From the NCBI RefSeq assembly GCF_001625215.2, contig NC_030383.2, positions 5,530,779-5,594,778 on the forward strand: a stretch of DNA of 64,000 nucleotides, in the 5' to 3' direction. The stretch's first letter is position 1, and each line of letters begins with the position of its first letter. Source of the stretch: Daucus carota subsp. sativus. Taxonomy: Eukaryota; Streptophyta; Magnoliopsida; Apiales; Apiaceae. This document shows, piece by piece, positions 1 to 12,300 of this stretch. The notes beneath the pieces were generated by a model. The model saw only the letters and a program-made list of their open reading frames with translations, was not told the origin of the DNA and made no database searches. Position numbers and translations under genes: made by a program.

Positions 1-387
1 TTTCAGTTCAGTGACCAACTTGATACATTAAGCTCATTTCAGTGATAATTAGATAATTAACCCATTGATTAGGACCAAAAGTAAATCCATTAAAAAATTC
101 AGCCAGGAAATATGTGGAAAAGAAAGTAAGGTCATGAGACTGCATAAAGCAAATTTTGAGTGCATTTAGCAATTTTATGACAGGCCCAACAGGTATCCGC
201 CAGCACAATTCAAAACAGACCAAAACCAAACACTTCCATTTGAACTTAAAAACAAAAACGGTCATCTCTCTCCCCCTCTCTCTCTCTCTCGAGATCATCT
301 CGACCAGACGAAGTTCCCATACTATTACACGCACAAATCTCTCTCTCTCTCTCTCTTGCACCTGATCTCTCCATAATTGTTGTTGCA
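1..387 (+). promoter_or_regulatory. 5' flank and leader of the kinesin gene
   Basis: No gene is seen before the kinesin start codon at 388. The stretch contains two CT-rich microsatellites, about 270-292 and 336-356, typical of plant 5' leaders. No convincing TATA box was recognised. The minus-strand reading frame across this region has a low-complexity translation and is not treated as a gene. Confidence 0.5.
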
Positions 388-3300
388 ATGGCAACTGAAG
401 CCAGTAGTTACAGTAACATTAGTAGCCTATTTTCAACCCCCAATTCAAACAACAAGAAATCACAATTCACAACCACCACTACTACAACTTCCATGATCTC
501 AAAAGTTAAAGTCATTGTTAGGGTTCGACCCTTTCTTGCCCATGAAATCAAGCGCAGCTTCCCCCTCCTCTCTTGCGCCTCGCTTTTCGACTCCAACCAA
601 GATCAAGAAGTCACAGTTCATCTCAAAGACCCTGATACTAGGTACCCCTCAATTTTAATTTTTTTTTAACATAATGTAATTTTGTTTTTTTATAGATTGT
701 ATGTGTGTAATTTTGTTTTTGTGGGGTGGTGTTGTAGTCGCAATGAGTGCTTTAAGCTGGACTCTTTTTACGATCAAGAAGACAACAATGTGACCACTAT
801 TTTCGACAAGGAAGTTAGCCCTTTCATCCCTGCTTTATTTTCTGGATGTAATTCTACTGTCTTTGCTTATGGGGCTACTGGTAGTGGAAAGACTTACACT
901 ATGCAGGTACATTGTCTGATCTGTTGTTTATTTACGATTCTTTTAGTGCCCCCATTTGCCCCAATTTTAAGTTTTGCGATTAATTACAATATTATCAGTG
1001 TAACCAAACTCTCAAACATTGCAAATATAACTAGTACTAATGCACATTTTTTTTGCAAGTTTATCTTTTCGTTGTAAGTTGTAAGTGTGATACAGTCATG
1101 GAGTTTAGTACATTTTTAAGATCTTTAAGTCATATGGCTACTTAAATGTGCTTGTGCTAGAGATATGTGTAGTTAAGCTATTGTATATGTATGTGTATGT
1201 GTCATAGATATATGAAATCATTTGGAGGATGGATGATATTTGCAGGGTGAGAATGAGCTACCAGGTCTAGTCCATCTGTCCATGTCACGTATACTGGCAA
1301 TGTGCCAGGGTATGACGAGTCTAGTGGAGATGTCATACTATGAGATCTACATGGATAGATGCTATGATTTGTTGGAACCAAAAGCAGAGGAAATTTCAGT
1401 GTTAGAAGACAAAAGTGGGCAGATTCATCTCAAAGGACTTTCTCGGGTATCTATTAATTCAATGTCAGAATTCCAGGAGGCGTTCTCCTGTGCAATTCAG
1501 AGGCGCAAGGTTGCACACACGGGTATTAATGATGTTTCTAGTAGGAGCCATGGAGTGCTTGTGATTGCTGTTTCAACACCTGCTGATGATACCTCGGGGC
1601 ATGTTATGATGGGGAAGTTGAACCTCATAGATTTAGCAGGTTCTTACACAATATCAGATTTACATCCTTTTGAGTGTCAACAATTCGGTTTTAGTACTAA
1701 CTGGCTCCGATCAGGTAACGAAGATAACAGGAAGACTTGCAATGATGGTATTCGGCTCCAGGAGAGTGCTAAGATCAACCAGTCCCTGTTCACCTTGTCA
1801 CAAGTTATATATGCGCTGAATAACAATAGTCCTCGAGTACCTTACAGAGAAAGCAAACTGACTCGTATATTGCAGGATTCACTAGGAGGAAGAAGTCGTG
1901 CTTTGATGGTAGCTTGCCTGGTGAGTTGATTAAGTTACATTAGTAATTCCTACTCCTTATAAAGTGCATTAGCATATAATGGCTTTTGAGTTGATAAAGT
2001 TCATAGTTTGTTGATAACATGATATTGAGGAATGATTGTGGTTGTAGAATCCAGGAGAGTATCAGGAATCTGTTTATACAGTTAAGTTGGCTGCTAGATC
2101 TCGCCACATCTCCAACTTCATTTCTTCAGGTCAGAAGCAAGAGACACCTACCGTTAAAGTTGACATGGAGGCAAAACTCAGATCTTGGCTTGAATCTAAA
2201 GGCAAAACCAAGAGTACTCAGAAATGTGGAGCACGTGAAAATCCGTTTATTAGCAGGACCCCAAAGTCTGCAAGTCAGAGTAAAAAGCAAAATAGTTCAT
2301 TGAAACCACATAAAGTTAGCAATCAAAGTGCTTCAAATTGTAAAGAGAGGTAAAAGACTATTTTCATTCATATTATGCTTCTTAATTGATATTATAAACC
2401 ATAAATTATTTTTGCCCCAAACGTGACATGCTTGTGTTCAGGACTTTGATGAAGCCGCGTAACTTGTATCACCGTGGAGATCTTGTAGGTCCTGTTTTGG
2501 AGGTGAGCACTAAAATTTGTTTCCCAGTGCCTACAAATATTAGCATCGTAATACTGTTGATAGCTGTAATAAAATTGTGACTGTCTATGTATGCTTCATT
2601 TCTATATACATTTTATGTTAGGTGGCTAAACTCTTTTGGCATCGCTATATACTTTTCATACCTGTGGTAGTATGCTCTGCATCTTGTTAATGGCATGAAA
2701 ATATTATTCTGCATATCCAGATAGTGTAAGACTAATTCATATTATAGAAACTTCAGGGTTTCTTTTGATGTCATCAGATTATTTTGCTAATGAGTTATGG
2801 TGGTTATGCTCTTTTGTATATATGTAATATGTAATAGCTCTTTGTTCTGTACTTTTTAAAAGTGTTCAATCTCCTAATAGAATGAAAGTTGAAGTGTACA
2901 TAATGTTAAGATGATAGACACTCTGTAGGCCGTAGTAAATAATGGAAATTCCAATTTTATTGGTTTTCTTAAATTTTATAATTTTAGCACTGATATAACT
3001 GAGAAACATGTTCATGTTGGAATTTTTCATAGGGCCCAGACGCGGTTTCAAAGAAGATTGTGCCCCCAGGTCACAGTGTGTTACAATCAAATGCGCGTAC
3101 ACCTGGTATGCACTCTATAGACGATATGTAGAACCAATTGGTGGATATACTTATACACCGAAGACCTTATTTTTTTCATGCAACTCCTTTTCAATGTATT
3201 AGCTAGAACTCTCAAGTTGTAACAAAGGGCTTTTTCTTTGTGCAGAGCCAAAAGCACTGGACACAGAAAATGCAGACTCAACTGGAACTTCACCTACTAA

Positions 3301-6300
3301 TAGAAAACTTGAAGCACTACAAGATTCCTTTAGGAAAGTCCTATCACCCATCTGCTCTAACATGAACATTAAGAAAGTATCATCAATTGACCAGATGTGC
3401 CTTATTCTTTATGACCCGAAAACTCCCAAGGCAACCCAGCTACGCCAAAATGACATGTTTCAAGAGAATGCAACCTCGCTAGGAAGATATACTGCACCAA
3501 GTTCTAAATTGAAGGTAAGGATGTCCTTTATCTAGTGTTGTTTCTTGTTTGCCACCAACTCTTGCATGCTTAAATTTAGTACTAACATTCGATCTGATAT
3601 ACAGAATTCTCTGGTTCAACAATACATTGATCTCTTAAATACTGCCAGCAAGTAAGTACTGATTTTCAGATTTTATAAATCATTTTCGCTTCCTTCACTG
3701 TCATAGTAGACTGACAAATATCTTTAATAATATATCAGGGATGAACTGTTGGAGTTGAAAGTAAGCTTGATCTACTCTCAGTAAACTAATGATGATGACA
3801 AATTCATTTCTTCAGTTGATAATCGTCTTTCTTGTTTTTATCTATAAATCAGGGCATTGGGGAGAAAATGGCTACATACATTCTTGAGCTAAGGGAATCA
3901 AGTCCAATAAAATCAGTAAGATAAAACCATCTATTTTTTCCCCACATGTGGTGACTAGATTACATGCTTATGTCTCTTCATTTTTGTGGTCCAATTTTTC
4001 CACACACGTGGTGACTAGATTACATGCTTATGTTTCTTCATTTTTGTGGTCTGCAGCTGGATGACTTGGAGAAGATAGGCTTATCATCCAAGCAGGTGAA
4101 AAGCTTTCTTTCTTAATTTTGCGGTAGTTAGTTTGCCTTTCATTTGGATAGTTAGTTCGCGTTGGAATGTATGGAATGAGTAAATGAAATGAAATACTAT
4201 AGATAATGAAAAATTATAAAGAAATTTTATGATAAAAAGAAGAATGTAGGATATAACATTGACTAAATAGAAATGAGTCTAAGTTTGTTTTAATTAAGAT
4301 TGTTGGAAAGTGATAAAGAAGTGAAATGTGATAACGCCAATCTCCGATCCTGGTCCTTCCTCCGCCGTGGATGACGGTTCTGCGGTGTAGCTGCTGGAAG
4401 GGCTCCTACAAAACAACACCGGAGGGGGGTTTTGGCCCCGCGGCGCCTCCGGCGTGAGAGTAAGAGCAGGCTTTGGAAGGATAAAGACTAGAAAGTGTGT
4501 TATCTATATGTGGTGGGTGAAGGTGTATGTGTGGTGGTTGCTGGTGGCTGGTGGCTGAGAGTATTTAAGTATATGCTGAGTGTAAGTGTGTGTGAGGATG
4601 AGTGTAGAGAGTGAAGTTAACCCTTAAACTCTTGATCCTTGGTCTATTTATAGGCCAGGGATTAGGGTTTAAGGGTGCGTACCTGTATCCTGGTCCTACA
4701 CGTGTAGGGGTTTGATCCCCTACACGTGTCCAGGTGTCAGCGTAGAAGTAGTATTTTGGAATGTTCCCTGGCTTGTCTCTATCGCCAGTAGTTGACCGTT
4801 ATGTTTGTCTTTATCGTGTCAGTCTGTGTCTTGTGCAGCAAGTGTCGGCTGGTACATGTGTATCCGGGTGAGTAGCGAGTCTCATGTACCCGGGTAAGCA
4901 GTCATGTCCGGGTTGTATCACCTGTCAAGGCTGGGGATGTCCTGTTGTGTTGGTGGCTACCCGGGCTGGACGTTCCTCTTAAGGGACCCGGGTCCTTTTG
5001 CTCGGGTTATACCCTATCATTTGCCCCCCACTCCCTTATATAGATTTTCTATGTGAGGGAGTAGAGCGGAGCCTTTGTTCTCGTTTTCGTACCCGGGTGT
5101 CTGTGTAAGGGTAATGGTCTTTGCCCCCCGGCCCGGTGAAGGTGAAATTTTCATGTTTGCCACTTTGATTGTATCCGGGTAACTTGTGTTTGCTCTGCTG
5201 CCCGGATAGACCTGTGTAGGGGCTTTCTTTCGCTTTGGTCGGGGAACGTCACGCCCTGTTCGGTTTTTTGATACCCGGGTTTGGAGGATGTGAAGCGTTT
5301 GTAATATGAAGGGGTTTTAACAGCTGTTTGTTTTGAAAATTGAGCCATCGCGCCTTTTGAGGGGGTGAATTATTACAGCTGTAATAACTTCACTCCCCCC
5401 AATAGGAAACTGCCACGTCACTCCTGATTTGATGGTCTATATAAAAGAGGCTTCTCTTTTACTCTTTGGTTTCTCACTTCGCTTTTATCAGTTTCTCTGT
5501 AATTTCTTTCACCGTCGCTCGAGAGTTGTGTTTTCTCGGAAGGTTTCACTGGGGTCTCGGAGATCGTTGTCGTTGTCATCGCAGTTTTTGGTCCGTCGCT
5601 GGTTATCATGGTAAGTCCCCTTTTCGTCTTCTTTTTTCTTCTCTCTTTTTTTTTTTTTGCATTTCGGAGCTGTTGTATGTACTTTCGTGTTTTCTTCGTT
5701 CGTGCTTTTGTTGATTTCGTGCTTGCGCTTGCCGTGCTTCTTTGTATTCTTCGTCTTGGTATTTCGTTTTTTCGGTAGATTAGATCATACGCTTGCTGGG
5801 TTGTTTGATTTTGGGGTTTTACGGTGTCTCCTGGGTTTTGTGGTTCGAGTGGCTTTTTGTTTGATTGTTTTTGGTTTGAAAATCTGGGTTTTGTTGAATG
5901 TTCTTGATGGGATATATGTATGTATATGTGTATAGCGGTTAGGGTTTGAAGTTTGATTTATGATTTTGGTTTGAAATGATTTAGAAACTGTTTGTGGCTG
6001 TTGGGATTCTTGGGGTTTTGACTGAACCCGGGTAGGGATTTCTTACCCGGGTTGGGTAGGCGGCATGAAGATTTTTTTATGTGGGGGGGGAGTACTCGGG
6101 TAGAGGTCTCGTACTCGGGTAGAGGCCTTCTTGTCTCTTGGCACTTGTAAGCCTTCTTATGATGGTGTGGTTATAGGATCGGGATCCGGGTACCATTTCA
6201 GTAGCTAGTGGTCTCCCCACCGCGTAGATTTGAAAATAGGACCCGGGTGTTGTTTTTCAGAATGATGTGTCCGGGTAGTCGTAGTTACATTCTTGTGATT

Positions 6301-9300
6301 TCCCAACTTATTGTCCCTCACATAGATCTAGGACAGGGTCCGGACCCGTATAAAACTTGTAATAAAACTGGTTGAATTTTGAACTGACCCGGGTTCTTCT
6401 TTTCCTTTAGGTCTATGGTCCGGATCCGTAAGAGGGCCAAGAGAGATATTGTTGCGTTTTCTGGTGTGCCCGGGCAATATTCTAGTGATAGTGAGACCGA
6501 CGAGTGCCAGTCACTAGCAGACCGTGCTCGTGAAAAGATGGCTGAGAGGGAGGTGGCTTCATCCGGGGTTGTCTCTGAGTTCCAGAAGGTATCCAAGGCC
6601 GAGGGGAAGCAGGTTATCATGACCCCGGAGGGTATGTGGATGGATACGAAGTCCTACTTCATCACCAAGGCCCCTCTAGCGGATGAGAGGGAGTTTTACC
6701 GGGGAATCTCGTCTTTTTATAAATTTAAGCACCCCAACGGTCCTCTGGGTGCTTATGATAAGAAGAAGTTCGATGAGGAGTTTAAAACATATGCTGTTGC
6801 CCGGGCTCCGTATCCCGTTAGGAGTTCCTTTAGGGAATTGCCGTGGAAGGTTCAGGATCGATTGATCCGGGTCTCGTTTCAGCTTCCGGATACGGTCGAA
6901 TGGCGGTGGCCAGAACCCGAGGAGAGGATCTATCACCGGCCGGCTGACGGGTTTGTTCCAGTGTGGATGGAACACTTGAGATCCGGGTGGAATCCTAGGT
7001 GGCATCTGTTTTTTCGCCATCTATGCAAGTATGAATATAAATGCTCCCCGATGCAGATCACTCCTAACGCGATCAAGTGGATGACGTGGTTTCTTTGTGC
7101 TTGTAACAAAATGGGGTATCAGCCTACTCTCAAGTTGTTCCATATGCTTTTCCAATTTAAGAAGTCCGGGGAAAAGCCGTTGTATGAGCTCCGGTTCCGG
7201 TCCAAGGAATGTGGTTTGGGACCCGGGTTCCTGAAACCGGTGATGCATCAGACTTCTTTAAAGAATTGGAATCGTGAGATCCTGATGCTGAAGGGTCTTG
7301 ATATTCATTATATGCCGTATCTGGTAACTGATGATAAGTTGGTGAGAACCAATTTCGGTGCCCCGAGTGCCACGGGGAAGTTTCGAGATCAGCTGATGGA
7401 GTTTTGTGGATGTCTCGGGCAGCAACTGACCCGGGATACCTTTATGCAATTCGATAAGTTACATGAATGGGGATGTGAGTTTCCTTTGCTTTTTGTCGTG
7501 TAGGATGACCCGGATCTTCTGTTTGCCTTATTGTCTCGTTTCTGTTGTATTTTGTACTTAGAAAATTTCTCGAAGTATATGTAAACGGATGGATCCGGGT
7601 AATATTTACCCGGGTGTTGTATTTGGCACTTATTACTTCTTTCTCTCGTGTTTGTGTGTTTTGATATCTTGCTTGTCTATACTTGTTTATGTGACCCGAG
7701 TATTGACTTGTGCTTGCAGGTTTGCCGTATTTTGTTAAGGATCCTTGGAAGAAGATGTCTAACGACTCTTTTGCTGTGGCTTTAAGGAACTTGGGGGGAA
7801 CTCACACAATCCCAAAGCCTGCTGCCAAGTCCAAATCTGGGTCAGGGAAAAATGATGAATCCGGGTCCTCCCAGCAAGGAGCGGCTGGTGGAGAGTCAAG
7901 TGTTGCCGTGGAAAAAGTTGCCCTCGGGATGACTGCCGAGGTTCAGGAGTCTGGCAGCCCGGATCTTGTTACCCGGGGGACGAAGAGGAAACAGCCCTCG
8001 GCGAGGAAGGCTCCTGCGAAGATTCCTAAGTCCAAATCCGATCAGGGCAAAGAGATAATGGTGGGGTCCGAGTCTGACTCCGATGAGAGTGAGGATCCGG
8101 AGAGGGAAGATACCCGGGTTGTTCTCGGTGCTGGCAAGTACTCAGCAAGGGAGATAATCAAGTTGATGTCTGGTATCCCAACTGATGAGGATTGGGTGAA
8201 GATGGATGACACCGGATTGGTTAATACCTTCAGAGAGATTGGGAGTCTTTGGGGCCAGGTAGATTCGATTTTGGCCTTTGTTTCTTTTGTCTTATTCCCA
8301 AGTCAATATTTTATCTTTTAGGCTGTTAACTTTGTGGGTCCGGGTTTGCAGCTTGGAGCTCGGTTGGCCGGGTTCAACACTATGGCTTTTGAGGTTATCA
8401 AGTCGGAGAGGGACACTGCTGACGCATGCGGCGAGAGGACCCGGAAGGCCGAGTCGAGCTTAGCTCAGGAGAAGTCGGAGAGGGAGAAGCTGGAATCTGA
8501 GCTGGAAAGGCGGGTGAAGGAGGCCGAGACCCGGATGCAGGCCGCGTGGAAGGAGAAAGTGGACGATGCTGAGGCCCGGGCTGTTGATGCCGAAAAGAAA
8601 GCGTCCGGGTTCGAGGAGGATGTGGGCGTCCTGAAGAGAACCCTAGAGGAGAGGAAAGAGGCTGGGGTTGTCATTGCCGAGTTTCAGAAGTCGACAGCGT
8701 ATGCCGATGCTCTTAATCATGCTGCGGCAGCGGAGGTGGTCCGGTGTTGGCATGTGGCTGAGCGGCATATTAAATCCGATCCGGGGGCTAATCTTCAGAG
8801 TTTCATAGAGGCGTACCTTGCCGCTAAGGACAACATCAAAGCCGGGAAGGGGGAACCTGAACCTTACGAAGGTCCTTCTCCGAGTTTTATTGTTCCTGCC
8901 AACCCGGGTAACCATGTTGTTCTGACTACTTCGGATGTGCCCGTTGATCCGGATTCTCAAGCCAACAACTCTTCAGCGAACGATCCTCCTGTCCTCTAGC
9001 TTTTATTTCCTTTGATTCTGAACATGTTGTCCGAAACAATCTTTTGTGACTCTGAATTAGTTTTTGCCGGATTTGAATATTTATCCGAGGTCCGTGTGGA
9101 CCCGGGATGTGGATGCTTGCTTTGCTGCTTTTTATCAAATATTTTCCTGTCATATTTGTTTGTGAATGTTTTGTATGCTTTATGTATTCCAGATTGGCTG
9201 TTTGCAATATTTCTGTACTTAGAAAATTTTCTAAGTAATTGTAACGCAGGTGTGCCCGGGTCAGTCGTACCCCGGGTGGGTTGCTTTTAGGAAACTTTGT

Positions 9301-12300
9301 ACTTAGAAAATTTTTCTAAGCAGAGATAATTGTAGTTGTGCCCGGGTAGAATGTACCCGGGTTGATTGCTTGAAATGGCCCGGGCAACGTCTACCCGGGT
9401 TGATTGTTTTATACATGTTTCCACTTAGAATTTTTCTAAGTAATGAAAATAGATGGACCCGGGCAATCGTCTACCCGGATTGATTGCTTTATATATGTTT
9501 GCACTTAGAAATTTTCCTCAGGAAATAAAATAGATGGACCCGGGCAACATACACCCGGGTTGATTGCTTTAATATGTTTGCACTAAGAAAATCTTCTAAG
9601 TAAATAAAATAGATGGACCCGGGGAGATCTTTCCCGGGTTGATTGCTTAAATATGTCTGCACTTAGAGTTTTTTCCAAGTAAAATAAAAAAGATGGACCC
9701 GGGCGATGCTTACCCGGGTTGATTGCTTGAATATGTCTGCACTTAGAATTTTTTCCAAGTAAATGAAATGGATGGACCCGGGCGACTTCCACCCGGGTTG
9801 ATTGCTTTAGTATGTTTGTACTTAGAAATTTTTCCAAGTAAATGAAATGGATGGACCCGGGAAACGTCTACCCGGGTTGATTGCTTTAATAAGTTTGTAC
9901 TTAGAAATTTTTCCAAGTAAATGAAATGGATGGACCCGGGCAACCGCTACCCGGGTTGATTGCTTTAATATGTTTGTACTTGGAAATTTTTCCAAGTGAA
10001 ATGGATGGACCCGGGCAACCGATACCCGGGTTGATTGCTTTAATAAGTTTGTACTTAGAAATTTTTCCAAGTAAATGAAAGTGGATAGACCCGGGCAATA
10101 TTTACCCGGGTTGGTTGCTTACATAGTTTTGTACTTAGAAATTTTCCAAGTTAATGATTGTATAGATGGACCCGGGTATACCATGCCCGGGTAGCTTGCT
10201 CGACATGTTTTGGTTGCCTTAGAAATTTTCCAAGTAAATAGTAACACAGATTCATCAATCAGTAAAAGACTCCATTGATATATTAAACCTATTACACAGC
10301 TTTGAGGATGACCAAAAGTACATGATTGCTTTTAGGTATATATAGCTGTCTTCTAGGATCCTTCCTTCTTGATTTTACTGATAGAACTTCCTCAACCTAA
10401 GACCATGCCAGGTGTTGGATACTTCTGACCCATCCATATGCTCCAATTTGTAGGTGCCCGGCCTTAGGACTTCTCTGACTTTGTAAGGGCCTTCCCACTT
10501 AGGCATTAGCTTTCCTGTGTTAGTTGGATCTGAGGCTTCGGTGTCTCGTAGGACCAGGTCCCCTGCTTGAAAATTTCTAACCCGGGATTTCTTGCTGAAG
10601 TGGTCCCGGGTCTTCTCTTTGTACTTTTCCATTCTTGCGATTGCCTGATCTCGGACCTCATCTACCAAGTCCAGGTTGACCCGGAGTCCTTCCTCGTTTG
10701 CAATTTCGTCGAAGTTGATTACTCTGTGGGAAGGTGACCCGACTTCGATTGGGAGCATTGCCTCCGTTCCATAGGCCAACTTGAAAGGGGTTTCTCCGGT
10801 GCTTGTCCGGGGACTGGTTCGGTATGACCAAAGGACATGAGGTAGTTCTTCTGGCCATTTGCTCTTGCTTTCTTCAAGTCTCTTCTCAATTCCTCTCAGG
10901 AGGATCCGGTTGGTGACCTCTACCTGGCCATTTCCTTGAGGATAGGCGACTGAAGACTTCTTGTGCTTGATGCCTCTTTCGGCCAGGTAGCTTTCAAAGT
11001 CCGACCCGATGAACTGGGGTCCATTATCTGAGACCAGGACTCTTGGTAGCCCGAATCTCATCAGGATGTTGTCCATGAACCGGATGACATCTTGTTGATT
11101 GATCGTCCGCATTGCCTTGGCCTCAACCCACTTGGTCATATAATCAATGGAGACAAGCAAGTATCTGAGGTCTCCTTTAGCCCGGGGGAAGGGTCCCATG
11201 ATGTCTATCCCCCATACAGCAAAGGGGATCGGGGATAAGACCGAGGAGGGTAGGACGGGGCTTACCCGGGGCACGTTGCTGAATAGCTGGCAATTTTTGC
11301 ACTTCTTAACAAACTCGACGGAGTCTTGATGAATTGTTGGCCAGTAGTAGCCTTGCCGGATGATTTTATAGGCCAGGCTTTTTGCCGACATGTGATCTCC
11401 ACAGATCCCTTCGTGAACTTCCCTCAGACAGTATTCGGCTTCCTCCGGACCTATGCATTTCAGGATTGGGGATGAGTAGGTCCGGCGGAAGAGGATCCCG
11501 CCTTCTACGAAAAACTTTGCTGCCTTAGCTTTTAGTCTTTGAGCTTTTCCCTTGTCCTCGGGTAACTCTCCTTTTTCTATGTAGTTGATCAGGGGAGTCA
11601 TCCAGGTAGGGTCGTTGTTGATTTCAAAGATTTCTTCCTGCTCTATTGTGGGTTTGTGCAACTCTTCGAAATACACTGAGCTATCCAGGTCTGCTGAATT
11701 TTGGACCAACCTGGAGAGGTTGTCTGCCTCCGCGTTTTCTTCCCTGCTGACTTGCAAGATTTTGTACCCGGGGATCAGGGTAAGGTAGCTTTTCACCAAG
11801 GCTTGATACCTGGTCAGAATTGGGTCTTTGGCGAGGTATTCCCCGTTTGTCTGCCTGACCACAATTTGTGAGTCGCTGTAAATGGTCAGGTTTTGGATAG
11901 ACAGGGTCCGGACTAATTTCAACCCTGCTAGAAGAGCTTCGTATTCCGCTTGGTTGTTGGTTGCTGCGAAACCGAAGGAGATTGCTGTTTTGATTGTGAA
12001 CCCATCCGGGCTTTTCAGGATTAGCCCGGCTCCTGACCTTTCGGTTGTTGAGGAGCCGTCAACATGGAGTGTCCAAGACCCCGGGTTTGACTCTACCGGG
12101 GCTTCTGGTTCAGTTTCCATGGGAGTTGATTGGTTTTCTGGGAAGTTGCATTCCACCACGAAGTCTGCCAGGACCTGGGCTTTGACCGCTGTCCGGGGTA
12201 GGAAGGTTAGGCTGAACTGGCTAAGTTCAATTGCCCAGTTGACTAGTCTCCCGGAGATGTCTGGCTTGTGAATGATTTTCCTTAGGGGCTGGTCGGTGAC

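Noticed and set aside
1640..1714. Continuous coding through the kinesin switch II region
   Set aside because: The 25 extra residues break a universally conserved motif; excision by GT-AG splicing restores DLAGNE.
9583..10098. Minus-strand frames repeating an INPG-type phrase
   Set aside because: Translations of the tandem array; unit length is not consistently a multiple of three and no start context or homology is seen.
9206..10241. Possible CRISPR array (repeats with variable cores)
   Set aside because: This is plant DNA, the cores are only 5-8 nt and the units lie within a retrotransposon.
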